Counted from the first letter of the stretch, positions 1-7,998 are shown. The stretch is 64,000 nt of DNA from Streptomyces adelaidensis (GCF_016598475.1 NZ_JAEMUX010000022.1:53328-117327), one strand, 5' to 3'. Translations and numbers: made by a program. Notes: a model not told the origin generated them from the sequence alone.

Positions 1-825
1 GCCCCGTCCTGCGGGAGTTGCCACGCCTGCTCGCTGGGCGAGGTGTGGCTTTGCGCGAACGCGCTGCATGGCGCCCAGAACGTGTACGCCCGGCGCGCCT
101 CTGACGGCGCGGACCTCCACCCCGGTCTGAACGTGGCCGCCTTCGCGGAGGAGACGGTCGTGGCCGCCAACTGCGTGCTCCCCGCCCCGGACGGCGTCCC
201 GCTCACCGACGCGGCCCTGCTCGGCTGCGCCGTCCTCACCGGCTACGGCGCGGTCCACCACTCGGCGCGCGTCCGGGCGGGCGAGACGGTCGCCGTCTTC
301 GGGGCGGGCGGGGTCGGCCTGGCCGCGCTGCAGGCGGCGCGGATCGCGGGCGCGTCCCGCATCGTCGCCGTCGACGTCTCTCCGGCGAAGGAGGAGCTGG
401 CCCGTTCGGCGGGGGCCACGGAGTATGTCGTCGCCTCCGAGAACACCGCCCGCGAGATCCGTGCGCTGACCGGGAAGCAGGGTGTGGACGTCGCCGTGGA
501 GTGCGTCGGCCGCGCGGTCACCATCCGGACGGCCTGGGAGTCGACCCGGCGCGGCGGCCGCACCACCGTCGTCGGCATCGGCGGCAAGGACCAGCAGGTC
601 ACCTTCAATGCGCTGGAACTCTTCCACTGGGGCCGCACCCTCGCGGGTTGCGTCTACGGCAACTCCGACCCGGCACGCGACCTGCCGATCCTCGCCGACC
701 ACATCCGCGCGGGCCGCCTCGACCTGAGCACCCTGGTCACCGAGCGGATCTCCCTGGCCGGCATCCCGACCGCCTTCGACAACATGCTGGCGGGCAAGGG
801 CGGCCGGGCCCTGGTGGTGTTCTGA
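1..825 (+). CDS. Zinc-dependent alcohol dehydrogenase (5' partial)
   Basis: The reading frame is open from the first base of the window, so the N-terminus (roughly 90 residues, with the first catalytic zinc ligand) lies outside. The visible part opens with the structural-zinc lobe: cysteines at visible residues 4, 7, 10 and 18 have the C-x2-C-x2-C-x7-C spacing of medium-chain dehydrogenases. A Rossmann dinucleotide site follows, with FGAGGVGLAA and then the VAVD strand end. The family oxidises alcohols or reduces aldehydes with NAD(P), and the full four-cysteine lobe is typical of class III-like and aryl-alcohol enzymes. The substrate cannot be read from sequence. A hairpin follows the stop, so it is probably the last gene of its transcript. 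Confidence 0.9.
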   Translation, partial: APSCGSCHACSLGEVWLCANALHGAQNVYARRASDGADLHPGLNVAAFAEETVVAANCVLPAPDGVPLTDAALLGCAVLTGYGAVHHSARVRAGETVAVFGAGGVGLAALQAARIAGASRIVAVDVSPAKEELARSAGATEYVVASENTAREIRALTGKQGVDVAVECVGRAVTIRTAWESTRRGGRTTVVGIGGKDQQVTFNALELFHWGRTLAGCVYGNSDPARDLPILADHIRAGRLDLSTLVTERISLAGIPTAFDNMLAGKGGRALVVF

Positions 826-850
826 GCACAGGGCGCAGCCCCCGCTCTCC

Positions 851-887
851 AGGGGTGCGGGGAACTACGCGACCAGCCCGCACCCCT
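851..887 (+). terminator. Terminator hairpin formed by a dispersed repeat copy
   Basis: Perfect 11-bp arms (AGGGGTGCGGG and CCCGCACCCCT) flank a 15-nt loop containing GAACTACGCGACC. It lies 25 bp past the alcohol dehydrogenase stop. Loop and arms match the intergenic element seen elsewhere in the window (21.27, 26.79, 47.95 and 56.16 kb). Confidence 0.6.
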
Positions 888-920
888 CCGCGGACAAACA
901 ACGTGCCAGACCGTTGACCA

Positions 921-943
921 ACATACCGTCCGGTCAGTACGTT
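921..943. promoter_or_regulatory. Candidate TetR operator, CCGG-centred palindrome
   Basis: ACATACCGT-CCGG-TCAGTACGT is an imperfect palindrome with 6 of 9 arm positions paired. It lies 39-61 bp before the transporter start. Near-identical sites precede the SDR gene (19719) and the phosphotransferase gene (23722) at a similar distance, which supports a shared regulator. Confidence 0.55.
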
Positions 944-981
944 CCCGGGAACGTCCCCGCACCCACCGGAGTGTGCACAGC

Positions 982-2328
982 ATGGACACCGCTCCCTCCT
1001 CACCCCATCCCCAGCCCTCCGCCCCGACCCCCACCACCCCCCGCCCCCAGAGCCACCGCAAGGTCGCCACCGCCGCGGCACTCGCCTCGGCCGTGGAGTG
1101 GTACGACTACTTCGTCTTCGGCATAGCCGCGGCCCTGGTCCTGGGCGACCTCTACTTCCCCGCGAACAGCTCCTCCGCGGGAGTCCTCGCCGCGTTCGCC
1201 ACCTTCGCCGTCGGCTTCCTCGCCCGCCCCGTCGGCGGAATCGTCGCCGGCCACCTCGGCGACAAACGCGGCCGCAAGCCGATGCTGGTCATGGCCCTCA
1301 CCCTGATGGGCCTGGCCACCACCGGCATCGGCCTGCTCCCCACGTACGAGACGATCGGGATCGCCGCTCCGGTCCTGCTCGTCCTCCTCCGTGTCGTCCA
1401 GGGCGTCGCCGTCGGCGCCCAGTGGGGCGGCGCGATGCTGCTGGCCACCGAGTACGCCCCCGAGGGCAAGCGCGGCGTGTACGGCAGCTTCGTCCAACTC
1501 GGCGTCCCCATCGGCGTGGTGAGTGCCAACACGGTGTTCCTCGTCGTGGGCGCGGTCACCAGCGAGTCCGAGTTCGCCGCGTGGGGCTGGCGCGTGCCGT
1601 TCCTGATCGGCCTGTTCGTCCTCGGACTCGCCTGGTACATCCACCGCCATGTCGAGGAGACCCCCGAATTCCGGGCGGCGGAACGGGAGTTGGCGGAGAA
1701 GGAGCGGGGCGAGAAAGCCTCCCCGCTGCGCACGGTCCTCCGCGACCACCTCGGCACGGTCTTCCTCGCCGGCGGCTCCTTCGCCGTGAACACGGCGACC
1801 TTCTACATCCTCATCACCGGCGTCCTCGACTACACGACCCGCGAACTCGACATGAAACGCAGTGCGGTCCTCACCGTCTCGCTCTGCGTCAGCCTCACCC
1901 AGCTCATCCTGATCCCCGCCGCCGCGGCCCTCTCCGACCGCGTCGGCCGCATCCGGATCTACGCGTTCGGCGCGGCCGGCATCGCTCTGTGGGCCGTCCC
2001 CATGTTCCTGCTCATCGACACCGGCTCCCTGCTGTGGCTCGCCGTCGGCACCTTCGTGGCCGGCTGCTTCCTCAGCATCATGTACGGCCCCCAAGCCGCC
2101 CTCTTCGCCGAGCTGTTCACCCCCGAGATGCGGTACACGGGCGCCTCCCTCGGCTACCAGATCGCAGCGGTTCTCGGCGGCGGCCTCGCCCCGTTCCTGA
2201 TGGTCCTCCTCCTGGAGGCCACCGGCACGTCCATGGCGGTGTCCGCGTACATCATCGGCCTCGCGGTGATCGCCCTCGTCTCGATCAAGATCCTCGCGAG
2301 GAGGGCGAGTTCACGAGGGGAGAGCTAG
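982..2328 (+). CDS. MFS transporter, metabolite:H+ symporter (MHS) type
   Basis: A 448-residue inner-membrane carrier with about 12 hydrophobic segments. The N-terminal EWYDYFVFG and the loop 2-3 signature GHLGDKRGRKP are hallmarks of the MHS subfamily, whose members import shikimate, alpha-ketoglutarate, proline/betaine or small carboxylates with protons. The substrate is not readable. ATG at 982 is preferred over the in-frame GTG at 973 because GGAG ends about 10 nt before the ATG. The CCGG-centred palindrome upstream suggests co-regulation with the acyl-CoA catabolic genes near 20-24 kb, so a carboxylic acid is a reasonable but unproven substrate. A hairpin follows the stop. Confidence 0.9.
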   Translation: MDTAPSSPHPQPSAPTPTTPRPQSHRKVATAAALASAVEWYDYFVFGIAAALVLGDLYFPANSSSAGVLAAFATFAVGFLARPVGGIVAGHLGDKRGRKPMLVMALTLMGLATTGIGLLPTYETIGIAAPVLLVLLRVVQGVAVGAQWGGAMLLATEYAPEGKRGVYGSFVQLGVPIGVVSANTVFLVVGAVTSESEFAAWGWRVPFLIGLFVLGLAWYIHRHVEETPEFRAAERELAEKERGEKASPLRTVLRDHLGTVFLAGGSFAVNTATFYILITGVLDYTTRELDMKRSAVLTVSLCVSLTQLILIPAAAALSDRVGRIRIYAFGAAGIALWAVPMFLLIDTGSLLWLAVGTFVAGCFLSIMYGPQAALFAELFTPEMRYTGASLGYQIAAVLGGGLAPFLMVLLLEATGTSMAVSAYIIGLAVIALVSIKILARRASSRGES

Positions 2329-2352
2329 CGCCCGCCCGGCACGCCCCGCCCG

Positions 2353-2388
2353 GCTCGCGGTCCCGGAACGACCTCCGGGACCGCGAGC
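2353..2388. terminator. Bidirectional terminator between transporter and TetR gene
   Basis: Perfect 14-bp arms (GCTCGCGGTCCCGG and its complement) with an 8-nt loop, between two convergent genes. I see no gene in the rest of 2389-2543. Confidence 0.7.
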
Positions 2389-2543
2389 TCGGCGGCACCC
2401 GCCACCGCCGCTCCCCCGCGTCCGCGCCCGGGGACAGACCCTGTCGAGGGTGGCCGGGACCGGCGCGGTCGCGGCCTCCCGTACCAACTGCCCGGCGAAC
2501 GGCAGGCACTCCCCGATCGGGCGCCCGGACCCCCCCGCGGGCG

Positions 2544-3188
2544 CTAGGCCCCCGGCCCCGCCAGCTCCTCGTACTGCGCCACCAGCCCGTCCAGCAAGGC
2601 GCGCAATCCCGTCTCGAAGGCCCGCTCGTCCACCTTCTCCTGCTGTTCGGCCAGGAGGTGGGCCTGCCCGAGACGGGGATAGTCGGCCGGGTCGTACGCG
2701 CTCTCGTCGTCGACGAAACCGCCGGCGAACGAGCCGATGGCTGACCCCATGATGAAGTACCGCATCAGCGCGCCGATGGACGTGGCCTGGGCCGCGGGCC
2801 ACCCCGCGTCGACCATGGCCCCGAAGACCGCGTCGGCGACCCGCAGCCCCGCGGGCCGGCGGCCGGGCCCGCGGGCGAGGACCGGGACGATGTTGGGGTG
2901 GTCGCGCAGGGCCGCCCGGTAGGAGACGGCCCAGTCGTGCAGCGCGGTGCGCCAGTCCCGCCCGTCCTCGAACATCGACAGGTCGACCTGCGAGCTCACC
3001 GAGTCGGCGACGGCCTCCAGGATCTGGTTTTTGGTGCGGAAGTGGTTGTAGAGGGAGGGCCCGCTCACGCCCAGCTCGGCGGCGAGCCGTCGCGTGGAGA
3101 GCGCCGCCAGCCCCTCCGCGTCCACCAGGGCCCGTGCCGTCGCCACGATGCGGTCGGTGCTCAGCAGGGGCTTGCGCGGTCGGGCCAT
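2544..3188 (-). CDS. TetR-family transcriptional regulator
   Basis: 214 residues. The N-terminal helix-turn-helix reads ALSTRRLAAELGVSGPSLYN-HF, the usual TetR recognition helix; the rest is the variable ligand-binding domain, whose effector cannot be predicted. ATG at 3188 (MARPRKP) is chosen over the upstream in-frame start at 3212 because family N-termini begin this way. It is divergent from an acyl-CoA dehydrogenase with only 76 bp between start codons, and that gap holds an AT-rich patch, so it probably represses itself and the dehydrogenase. An acyl-CoA or fatty acid ligand is an inference from context only. Confidence 0.9.
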   Translation of the reverse strand: MARPRKPLLSTDRIVATARALVDAEGLAALSTRRLAAELGVSGPSLYNHFRTKNQILEAVADSVSSQVDLSMFEDGRDWRTALHDWAVSYRAALRDHPNIVPVLARGPGRRPAGLRVADAVFGAMVDAGWPAAQATSIGALMRYFIMGSAIGSFAGGFVDDESAYDPADYPRLGQAHLLAEQQEKVDERAFETGLRALLDGLVAQYEELAGPGA

Positions 3189-3210
3189 GGCGCACATAGT
3201 AAGGCTGCAC

Positions 3211-3236
3211 AATTAAACTAGCGGTGATAATTTAAG
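3211..3236. promoter_or_regulatory. AT-rich divergent control region
   Basis: This strikingly AT-rich stretch in GC-rich DNA lies between the divergent TetR and acyl-CoA dehydrogenase starts. It contains TTAAA and TTTAA arms around CTAGCGGTGATAA. It probably holds both promoters and the TetR operator; the exact site is not resolved. Confidence 0.45.
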
Positions 3237-3264
3237 CGTGAATGATGGGGATGGGTGATCCGAC

Positions 3265-4416
3265 GTGAACCTGGAGCTCAGCGAGGAGCAGACCGCCGTC
3301 CGCCGGCTCGCGCGGGACTTCGTGGAGCGCGAGATCGCCCCGCACGTCATCGCCTGGGACCGCGCCGAGAACGTAGACCGGGCCATCGTGAAGAAGCTCG
3401 GCGAGGTCGGCTTCCTCGGGCTCACCGTCGACGAGGAGTACGGCGGCTCCGGCGGCGACCACCTCGCGTACTGCCTGGTCACCGAGGAGCTCGGCCGCGG
3501 CGACTCCTCCGTGCGCGGCATCGTCTCCGTCTCCCTCGGCCTGGTCGCGAAGACGATCGCGGCCTGGGGGAGCGAGGAGCAGAAGCGCCACTGGCTGCCG
3601 GGGCTGACAGCGGGGGAGTACCTCGGCTGCTTCGGCCTCACCGAACCGGGCACCGGCTCCGACGCGGGCAACCTCACCACCCGCGCGGTCCGCGACGGCG
3701 ACCACTACGTCATCGACGGCACCAAGATGTTCATCACCAACGGCACCTGGGCCGATGTCGTCCTCCTCTTCGCCCGCTCCACCGACGCCCCCGGCCACAA
3801 AGGGGTCTCCGCCTTCCTCGTCCCCACCAGCGCCCCCGGCCTGACCCGCCGCCCCCTCCACGGCAAGCTCGGCCTGCGCGGCCAGGCCACCGCCGAACTG
3901 GTCCTGGAGGGCGTCCGCGTCCCCTCCTCCGCCCTGCTCGGCCCGGAGGGCAAGGGCTTCAGTGTCGCCATGTCCGGCCTCGCCAAGGGCCGGATGTCCG
4001 TCGCGGCCGGCTGCGTCGGCATCGCCCAGGCCGCACTGGACGCGGCGGTCCGGTACGCCGGCGAGCGCGACCAGTTCGGCAAGTCGATCGCCCACCACCA
4101 GCTCGTCCAGGAACTCCTCAGCGACATCGCGGTGGACGTCGACGCCGCCCGGCTGCTCACCTGGCGCGTCGCCGACCTCGTCGACCGGGGCCTGCCCTTC
4201 ACCACCGAGGCCAGCACGGCCAAACTCTTCGCCTCCGAGGCCGCCGTCCGCGCCGCGAACAACGCTCTCCAGGTCTTCGGCGGCTACGGCTACATCGACG
4301 AGTACCCGGTCGGCAAGCTGCTCCGCGACGCCCGCGTGATGACCCTCTACGAGGGCACCAGCCAGATACAGAAGCTGCTCATCGGGCGGGCGTTGACGGG
4401 AGTCTCGGCGTTCTGA
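3265..4416 (+). CDS. Acyl-CoA dehydrogenase
   Basis: 383 residues, the standard length for this FAD enzyme, which introduces a 2,3-double bond into acyl-CoA thioesters and passes electrons to ETF. Visible signatures are CFGLTEPGTGSDAGN (flavin/substrate contact), FGGYGYIDEYP near the C-terminus, and YEGTSQIQ, in which Glu363 sits where short- and medium-chain enzymes carry the catalytic base. Length and motifs favour a short-chain or branched-chain acyl-CoA over a very-long-chain substrate. The start is GTG at 3265. It is divergent from the TetR gene, its likely regulator. Confidence 0.93.
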   Translation: MNLELSEEQTAVRRLARDFVEREIAPHVIAWDRAENVDRAIVKKLGEVGFLGLTVDEEYGGSGGDHLAYCLVTEELGRGDSSVRGIVSVSLGLVAKTIAAWGSEEQKRHWLPGLTAGEYLGCFGLTEPGTGSDAGNLTTRAVRDGDHYVIDGTKMFITNGTWADVVLLFARSTDAPGHKGVSAFLVPTSAPGLTRRPLHGKLGLRGQATAELVLEGVRVPSSALLGPEGKGFSVAMSGLAKGRMSVAAGCVGIAQAALDAAVRYAGERDQFGKSIAHHQLVQELLSDIAVDVDAARLLTWRVADLVDRGLPFTTEASTAKLFASEAAVRAANNALQVFGGYGYIDEYPVGKLLRDARVMTLYEGTSQIQKLLIGRALTGVSAF

Positions 4417-4485
4417 GCGACGGAGCGATGGACGGAAGCGACGAGAGCGACGAGAGCGATCGACGGAAGCGACGGGAGTGACGGC
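4417..4485. repeat. Short GACGGAAGCGACG-like direct repeats
   Basis: Repeats of the type (G)ACGGAAGCGACG and GACGAGAGC occupy the space just after the acyl-CoA dehydrogenase stop. They have no coding signature. They may be slippage-derived spacer or the 3' UTR. Confidence 0.4.
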
Positions 4486-4494
4486 CTTCCGATC

Positions 4495-4555
4495 CTGAGT
4501 ACCCGCGGCGGCCGACTGAGTACGACGACGGATGTGGTCCGGACCGCATCCGTCG
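4495..4555 (+). promoter_or_regulatory. Direct repeat plus 30-bp palindrome upstream of YiaA/B-like gene
   Basis: CTGAGTAC occurs twice, at 4495-4502 and 4516-4523, 21 bp apart (two helical turns). A loop-free 30-bp palindrome follows at 4526-4555 (arms CGACGGATGTGGTCC and GGACCGCATCCGTCG, one mismatch). It ends 12 bp before the start codon, so it could act as an operator or as an RNA hairpin. Confidence 0.5.
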
Positions 4556-4567
4556 AACCATGTCCCC

Positions 4568-4855
4568 ATGAGTGAGACAGCGGTCAAGCAGCAGAGCACG
4601 GCGGCCTTCTACGCACAGGCCGTCGCATCCTTCGCCGTCGCCATGGCGGCCACCACCATCGGCATCTACAACCTGGACGCCAACGCCTGGGTCCGCTCCT
4701 TCCTGGCCGTCGCGGTCCTGTACCTGGTGACGTCGACCTTCACCCTGGCCAAGGTGATCCGCGACCGGCAGGAAGCCGGGCAGATCGTCAGCCGTGTCGA
4801 CCAGGCCAGACTGGAGAAACTGCTCGCGGAACACGACCCCTTCGAGAAGCTCTGA
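4568..4855 (+). CDS. YiaA/YiaB-type two-helix inner membrane protein
   Basis: 95 residues with a short polar N-terminus, two adjacent hydrophobic helices (AFYAQAVASFAVAMAATTIG and WVRSFLAVAVLYLVTSTFTL) and a charged cytoplasmic-looking tail ending HDPFEKL. This matches the YiaA/B two-helix family, whose biochemical role is unknown. ATG at 4568 (MSETAVK) fits other family members; an in-frame start at 4532 would fall inside the upstream palindrome. The elaborate control region just upstream suggests regulated, perhaps stress-responsive, expression. It is expressed alone. Confidence 0.8.
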   Translation: MSETAVKQQSTAAFYAQAVASFAVAMAATTIGIYNLDANAWVRSFLAVAVLYLVTSTFTLAKVIRDRQEAGQIVSRVDQARLEKLLAEHDPFEKL

Positions 4856-4895
4856 ACTGCCCCGGCCGGTACGGTACGGCCTTGAGCGGGCCGAC

Positions 4896-4909
4896 TAAGC
4901 GCTCGCTCA
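4896..4909. promoter_or_regulatory. Candidate TetR operator
   Basis: TAAGCGCTCGCTCA contains the perfect palindrome AGCG-CT-CGCT. It lies 50-63 bp before the TetR start at 4959, a common position for autorepression. Confidence 0.45.
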
Positions 4910-4958
4910 CCTTTCGGCGGTATGCTGGTGCCCAGCCATCGGAAGGGGCGGACGAGCG

Positions 4959-5585
4959 ATGAGTACGGCGCAGGAGACGGTCGGCGACGAGCCGCAGCCG
5001 TGGGTCGAGGTCACCCCGGACGCGGCCCGGCGGCTGCTGGTGGCCGCCGTGGAGGCCTTCGCCGAGCGCGGCTACCACGCGACGACGACCCGTGACATCG
5101 CGGGCCGCGCCGGCATGAGCCCCGCCGCGCTCTACATCCACTACAAGACCAAGGAAGAGCTGCTCCACCGGATCAGCCGTATCGGTCACGAGAAGGCCCT
5201 CGACGTGCTGCGCACGGCGGCGGCGGGCGAGGGCGGTCCGGCCGACCGTCTCGCCGAGGCCGTACGTTCCTTCGTCCGCTGGCACGCGGGCCAGCACACC
5301 GTCGCTCGCGTCGTCCAGTACGAACTCGACGCCCTCGGCCCCGATGCCCGCGCGGAGATCGTCACCCTCCGCCGCGAGAACGACGCGGCCGTGCGCGGCA
5401 TCATCGAGGACGGCGTCGCCGCCGGCGACTTCGACGTCCCCGACGTCCGCGGCACCACCATCGCCGTCCTGTCTCTCTGCATCGACGTCGCCCGCTGGTT
5501 CAACGTGAACGGCCCCCGCACCCCCGACGAGGTCGGCTCCTTGTACGCGGACCTCGTGCTGCGAATGGTCGGGGCCGCGAAGTAG
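4959..5585 (+). CDS. TetR-family transcriptional regulator
   Basis: 208 residues. The DNA-binding domain is clear (VEAFAERGYHATTTRDIAGR followed by AGMSPAALYIHYKTKEELL), and a ligand-binding domain of about 140 residues resembles regulators of fatty acid or acyl-CoA genes. The start is ATG with GGAAGGGGCGG upstream. It is transcribed alone, between the small membrane protein and the xylan operon. The AGCGCTCGCT palindrome before it is a plausible self-operator. Its target genes cannot be assigned. Confidence 0.9.
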   Translation: MSTAQETVGDEPQPWVEVTPDAARRLLVAAVEAFAERGYHATTTRDIAGRAGMSPAALYIHYKTKEELLHRISRIGHEKALDVLRTAAAGEGGPADRLAEAVRSFVRWHAGQHTVARVVQYELDALGPDARAEIVTLRRENDAAVRGIIEDGVAAGDFDVPDVRGTTIAVLSLCIDVARWFNVNGPRTPDEVGSLYADLVLRMVGAAK

Positions 5586-5667
5586 CCCTGGAGCGCCGAC
5601 CTCCACTGCACCCCTGCTCCCCTGCGCCTTGCTCGCCTGTTTGCGCGATCGCATGATCGGCCGATTA

Positions 5668-5840
5668 TTCGAAACATTCGAAGAATCGGCAGGTGCTTCT
5701 TCCCTCCTTCTGGAGCCGTTTCCGATCACGCTCGCCCTGAGCGGGCGATTACGCCCACTGAACAGGCAAGTTCCCCCTCGGCCGCCCTCGCGCTTGATCG
5801 AATGTTTCGGTCGTGATGCCGAAACTATTGACAGTTGACA
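5668..5840 (+). promoter_or_regulatory. Xylanase promoter with CGAA-N3-TTCG operators
   Basis: CGAAACATTCG (5670-5680) and its exact reverse complement CGAATGTTTCG (5799-5809) are two CGAA-N3-TTCG palindromes 129 bp apart. Two overlapping TTGACA-like boxes follow at 5828-5833 and 5835-5840. CGAA/TTCG inverted repeats are reported for LacI-type regulators of xylan genes in Streptomyces. This 318-bp spacer holds no gene. Confidence 0.6.
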
Positions 5841-5903
5841 GGGGCAGGCCAACGCTCTCAGCGAGCCCCATCGGCCTCACGAGGACGAGGAGGAAACCCC
5901 CAC

Positions 5904-6614
5904 ATGAACGACGCACCCGCACCCGTGACCCCCGCACGCCCTGGGCCGCTCGACCGCCTCAGGCTGCTCTTCCGCTGTGCCTGCGCCATGGTGCTGGCCG
6001 CCGTGGCCGCGCTGGCCCTGCCCGGCACCGCCCATGCCGACACGGTCGTCACCAGCAACCGGACCGGCACCGACAACGGCCACTACTACTCGTTCTGGAC
6101 CGACGCCCCGGGAACGGTCTCCATCACCCTCGCCGCCGGTGGCAACTACCGCACCTCCTGGAGCAACACCGGGAACTTCGTCGCCGGAAAGGGCTGGAGC
6201 AACGGCAGCCGCAGGAGCGTGACCTACTCGGGCACCTTCAACCCGTCCGGCAACGCCTACCTGACCCTCTACGGGTGGACCGCCAACCCGCTCGTCGAGT
6301 ACTACATCGTCGACAACTGGGGCACCTACCGGCCCACCGGAACGTACAAGGGCACCGTCACCAGCGACGGCGGCACGTACGACATCTACAAGACGACGCG
6401 GTACAACGCCCCGTCCGTCGAGGGCACCAGGACCTTCGACCAGTACTGGAGTGTCCGGCAGTCGAAGCGGACGGGCGGAACCATCACCACCGGCAACCAC
6501 TTCGACGCCTGGGCCCGCGCCGGAATGCCCCTGGGCAGCTTCAACTACTACATGATCATGGCGACCGAGGGCTACCGGAGCAGCGGCAGCTCCAACATCA
6601 CGGTGGGCGGATGA
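5904..6614 (+). CDS. Secreted endo-1,4-beta-xylanase, glycoside hydrolase family 11
   Basis: 236 residues. A signal peptide is clear: basic LDRLRLLFR, a hydrophobic run and an AHA-DT cleavage site near residue 45. The mature part is one beta-jelly-roll catalytic domain with both GH11 glutamates: Glu132 in VEYYIVDNWG (nucleophile) and Glu222 in ATEGYRSSG (acid/base). It hydrolyses internal xylan bonds outside the cell. No linker or carbohydrate-binding module follows, whereas S. lividans XlnB has one. ATG at 5904 follows GAGGAGGAAA. Its stop overlaps the next start (ATGA), so the two enzymes should be translationally coupled. Confidence 0.95.
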   Translation: MNDAPAPVTPARPGPLDRLRLLFRCACAMVLAAVAALALPGTAHADTVVTSNRTGTDNGHYYSFWTDAPGTVSITLAAGGNYRTSWSNTGNFVAGKGWSNGSRRSVTYSGTFNPSGNAYLTLYGWTANPLVEYYIVDNWGTYRPTGTYKGTVTSDGGTYDIYKTTRYNAPSVEGTRTFDQYWSVRQSKRTGGTITTGNHFDAWARAGMPLGSFNYYMIMATEGYRSSGSSNITVGG

Positions 6615-7300
6615 GAACCGGACCGCGACTCTCCTCACGCTCCCTGGTCACACGGCTGGCCGTCGTCGCGACGGCCGCCGCGAGCACCCTCACTGTCAAC
6701 GCCGCCGCCCCGGCACAGGCCGCCGCCTGTAACGGATACGTCGGGCTCACCTTCGACGACGGCCCGTCCGGCAATACGTCGGCCCTGCTCGACGCGCTGA
6801 AGCAGAACGGGCTGCGGGCCACGATGTTCAACCAGGGCCAGTACGCCGCCGCCAATCCGGCCCTGGTCCGGGCCCAGGTCGCCGCCGGCATGTGGGTGGC
6901 CAACCACAGCTACACCCACCCGCATCTGACCCAGCTCGGCCAGGCACAGATCGACTCGGAGATCGCCCGGACCCAGCAGGCCGTCGCGAACGCGGGTGGC
7001 GGCACGCCGAAGCTGTTCCGGCCGCCGTACGGCGAGACCAACGCCACGGTGAAGTCGGTCGCGGCCAAGTACGGCCTGACCCAGATCATCTGGGACGTCG
7101 ACTCGCAGGACTGGAACAACGCGAGCACCGACGCGATCGTGCAGGCCGCCGCCCGGCTCACCAACGGTCAGATCATCCTCATGCACGACTGGTCCGCGAA
7201 CACACGCGCGGCGATCCCGCGCATCGCGCAGGGGTTGGCGGGCCGTGGCCTGTGTGCCGGGATGATCTCCCCGCAGACCGGCCGCGCCGTCGCCCCCTGA
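6611..7300 (+). CDS. Secreted acetylxylan esterase/polysaccharide deacetylase, CE4
   Basis: 229 residues with a signal peptide (RSLVTRLAVVATAAASTLTV, cleavage near AQA-A). All CE4 NodB-fold motifs are visible: TFDDGPS with Asp49/Asp50, the metal histidines in NHSYTHPH, RPPYGE, the DVDSQDW strand and LMHDW. The family removes N- or O-acetyl groups with a divalent metal. Pairing with a GH11 xylanase points to acetylxylan, as in the S. lividans xlnB/axeA pair. No binding module follows the catalytic domain, so this is a minimal version. The start overlaps the xylanase stop by 4 bp. Confidence 0.93.
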   Translation: MRTGPRLSSRSLVTRLAVVATAAASTLTVNAAAPAQAAACNGYVGLTFDDGPSGNTSALLDALKQNGLRATMFNQGQYAAANPALVRAQVAAGMWVANHSYTHPHLTQLGQAQIDSEIARTQQAVANAGGGTPKLFRPPYGETNATVKSVAAKYGLTQIIWDVDSQDWNNASTDAIVQAAARLTNGQIILMHDWSANTRAAIPRIAQGLAGRGLCAGMISPQTGRAVAP

Positions 7301-7326
7301 CCGGACATCGAGATCCCGGAGCCACG

Positions 7327-7366
7327 CACGGGTGGCGCGGCGGCCACGGCCGCCGCGCCACCCGTG
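7327..7366. terminator. Terminator between xylan operon and MaoC gene
   Basis: Perfect 18-bp GC-rich arms (CACGGGTGGCGCGGCGGC and complement) with a CACG loop, between convergent genes. Confidence 0.75.
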
Positions 7367-7387
7367 TCGCTCGCCCCGAGAAGAAGC

Positions 7388-7849
7388 TCAGAAGTAGTAC
7401 CGGGACACCGACTCCGCCACACACACCGGCTTGTCGCCGCCCTCGCGTTCCACGACGACCGCGGCGGTGACCTGCACGCCGCCGCCCGCCTCGGCGACGT
7501 CCTGGAGGGTCGCCGTGGCGCGGAGCCGGGAACCCACCGGCACCGGGGCCGGGAAGCGGACCTTGTTGGTGCCGTAGTTGACGCCCATCCTGACGTTGTC
7601 GACCTTGAGGATCTGCGGCACCAGCAGGGGTAGCAGGGACAGCGTCAGATAGCCGTGCGCGATGGTCGTGCCGAACGGGCCGGCCGCGGCCTTCTCCGGG
7701 TCGACATGGATCCACTGGTGGTCGCCGGTCGCCTCCGCGAACAGATCGATCCGCTTCTGGTCGACCTCCACCCAGTCGCTGTGACCCAGCTGCTCGCCCA
7801 CCGCCGCCTTGAGCTCCTCGGCGGACGTGAAGATCCTCGGTTCTGCCAT
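7388..7849 (-). CDS. MaoC/NodN-type (R)-specific enoyl-CoA hydratase
   Basis: 153 residues in a single hot-dog fold. The hydratase-2 signature is present: ATGDHQWIHVDPEKA with the Asp and His dyad, then GTTIAHGYLTLSLL. These enzymes hydrate trans-2-enoyl-CoA, either in beta-oxidation or to feed (R)-3-hydroxyacyl-CoA elsewhere. ATG at 7849 (MAEPRIF) is chosen because the longer frame to 7975 runs through the divergent promoter. Its promoter region carries a perfect TAAGCA-type palindrome, unlike the CCGG sites at 19-28 kb, so a different repressor is implied. It is divergent from soxR. Confidence 0.92.
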   Translation of the reverse strand: MAEPRIFTSAEELKAAVGEQLGHSDWVEVDQKRIDLFAEATGDHQWIHVDPEKAAAGPFGTTIAHGYLTLSLLPLLVPQILKVDNVRMGVNYGTNKVRFPAPVPVGSRLRATATLQDVAEAGGGVQVTAAVVVEREGGDKPVCVAESVSRYYF

Positions 7850-7917
7850 GTCCCGGCCTCCCGCATCCCGGATGCCCACCGCACCCGTATCAACCATGCC
7901 AACGATGTCCCACATGT

Positions 7918-7933
7918 CTAAGCAACTGCTTAG
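7918..7933. promoter_or_regulatory. Perfect palindrome, likely operator of the MaoC gene
   Basis: CTAAGCA-AC-TGCTTAG has 7-bp perfect arms and a 2-nt spacer. It lies 69-84 bp before the MaoC start and 66-81 bp before soxR. It looks like a TetR-family site. It is not a recognisable SoxR box. Confidence 0.55.
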
Positions 7934-7998
7934 CATGGTCGGATGTGCGGCCCCTGTCAACGGACCGCGACCCACCGGGTGTGGGTAGGCTCGGAGGG

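Noticed and set aside
1098..2744. 548-codon frame across the transporter and past its stop
   Set aside because: Out-of-frame Arg/Pro-rich shadow of the transporter.
2311..3210. 299-codon frame overlapping the TetR gene
   Set aside because: Same strand, different frame from a clear TetR protein; composition is artefactual. The part in 2389-2543 gave a faint coding impression but no family.
7850..7998. SoxR box in front of soxR
   Set aside because: The palindrome present (TAAGCA-type) does not resemble the known SoxR operator.
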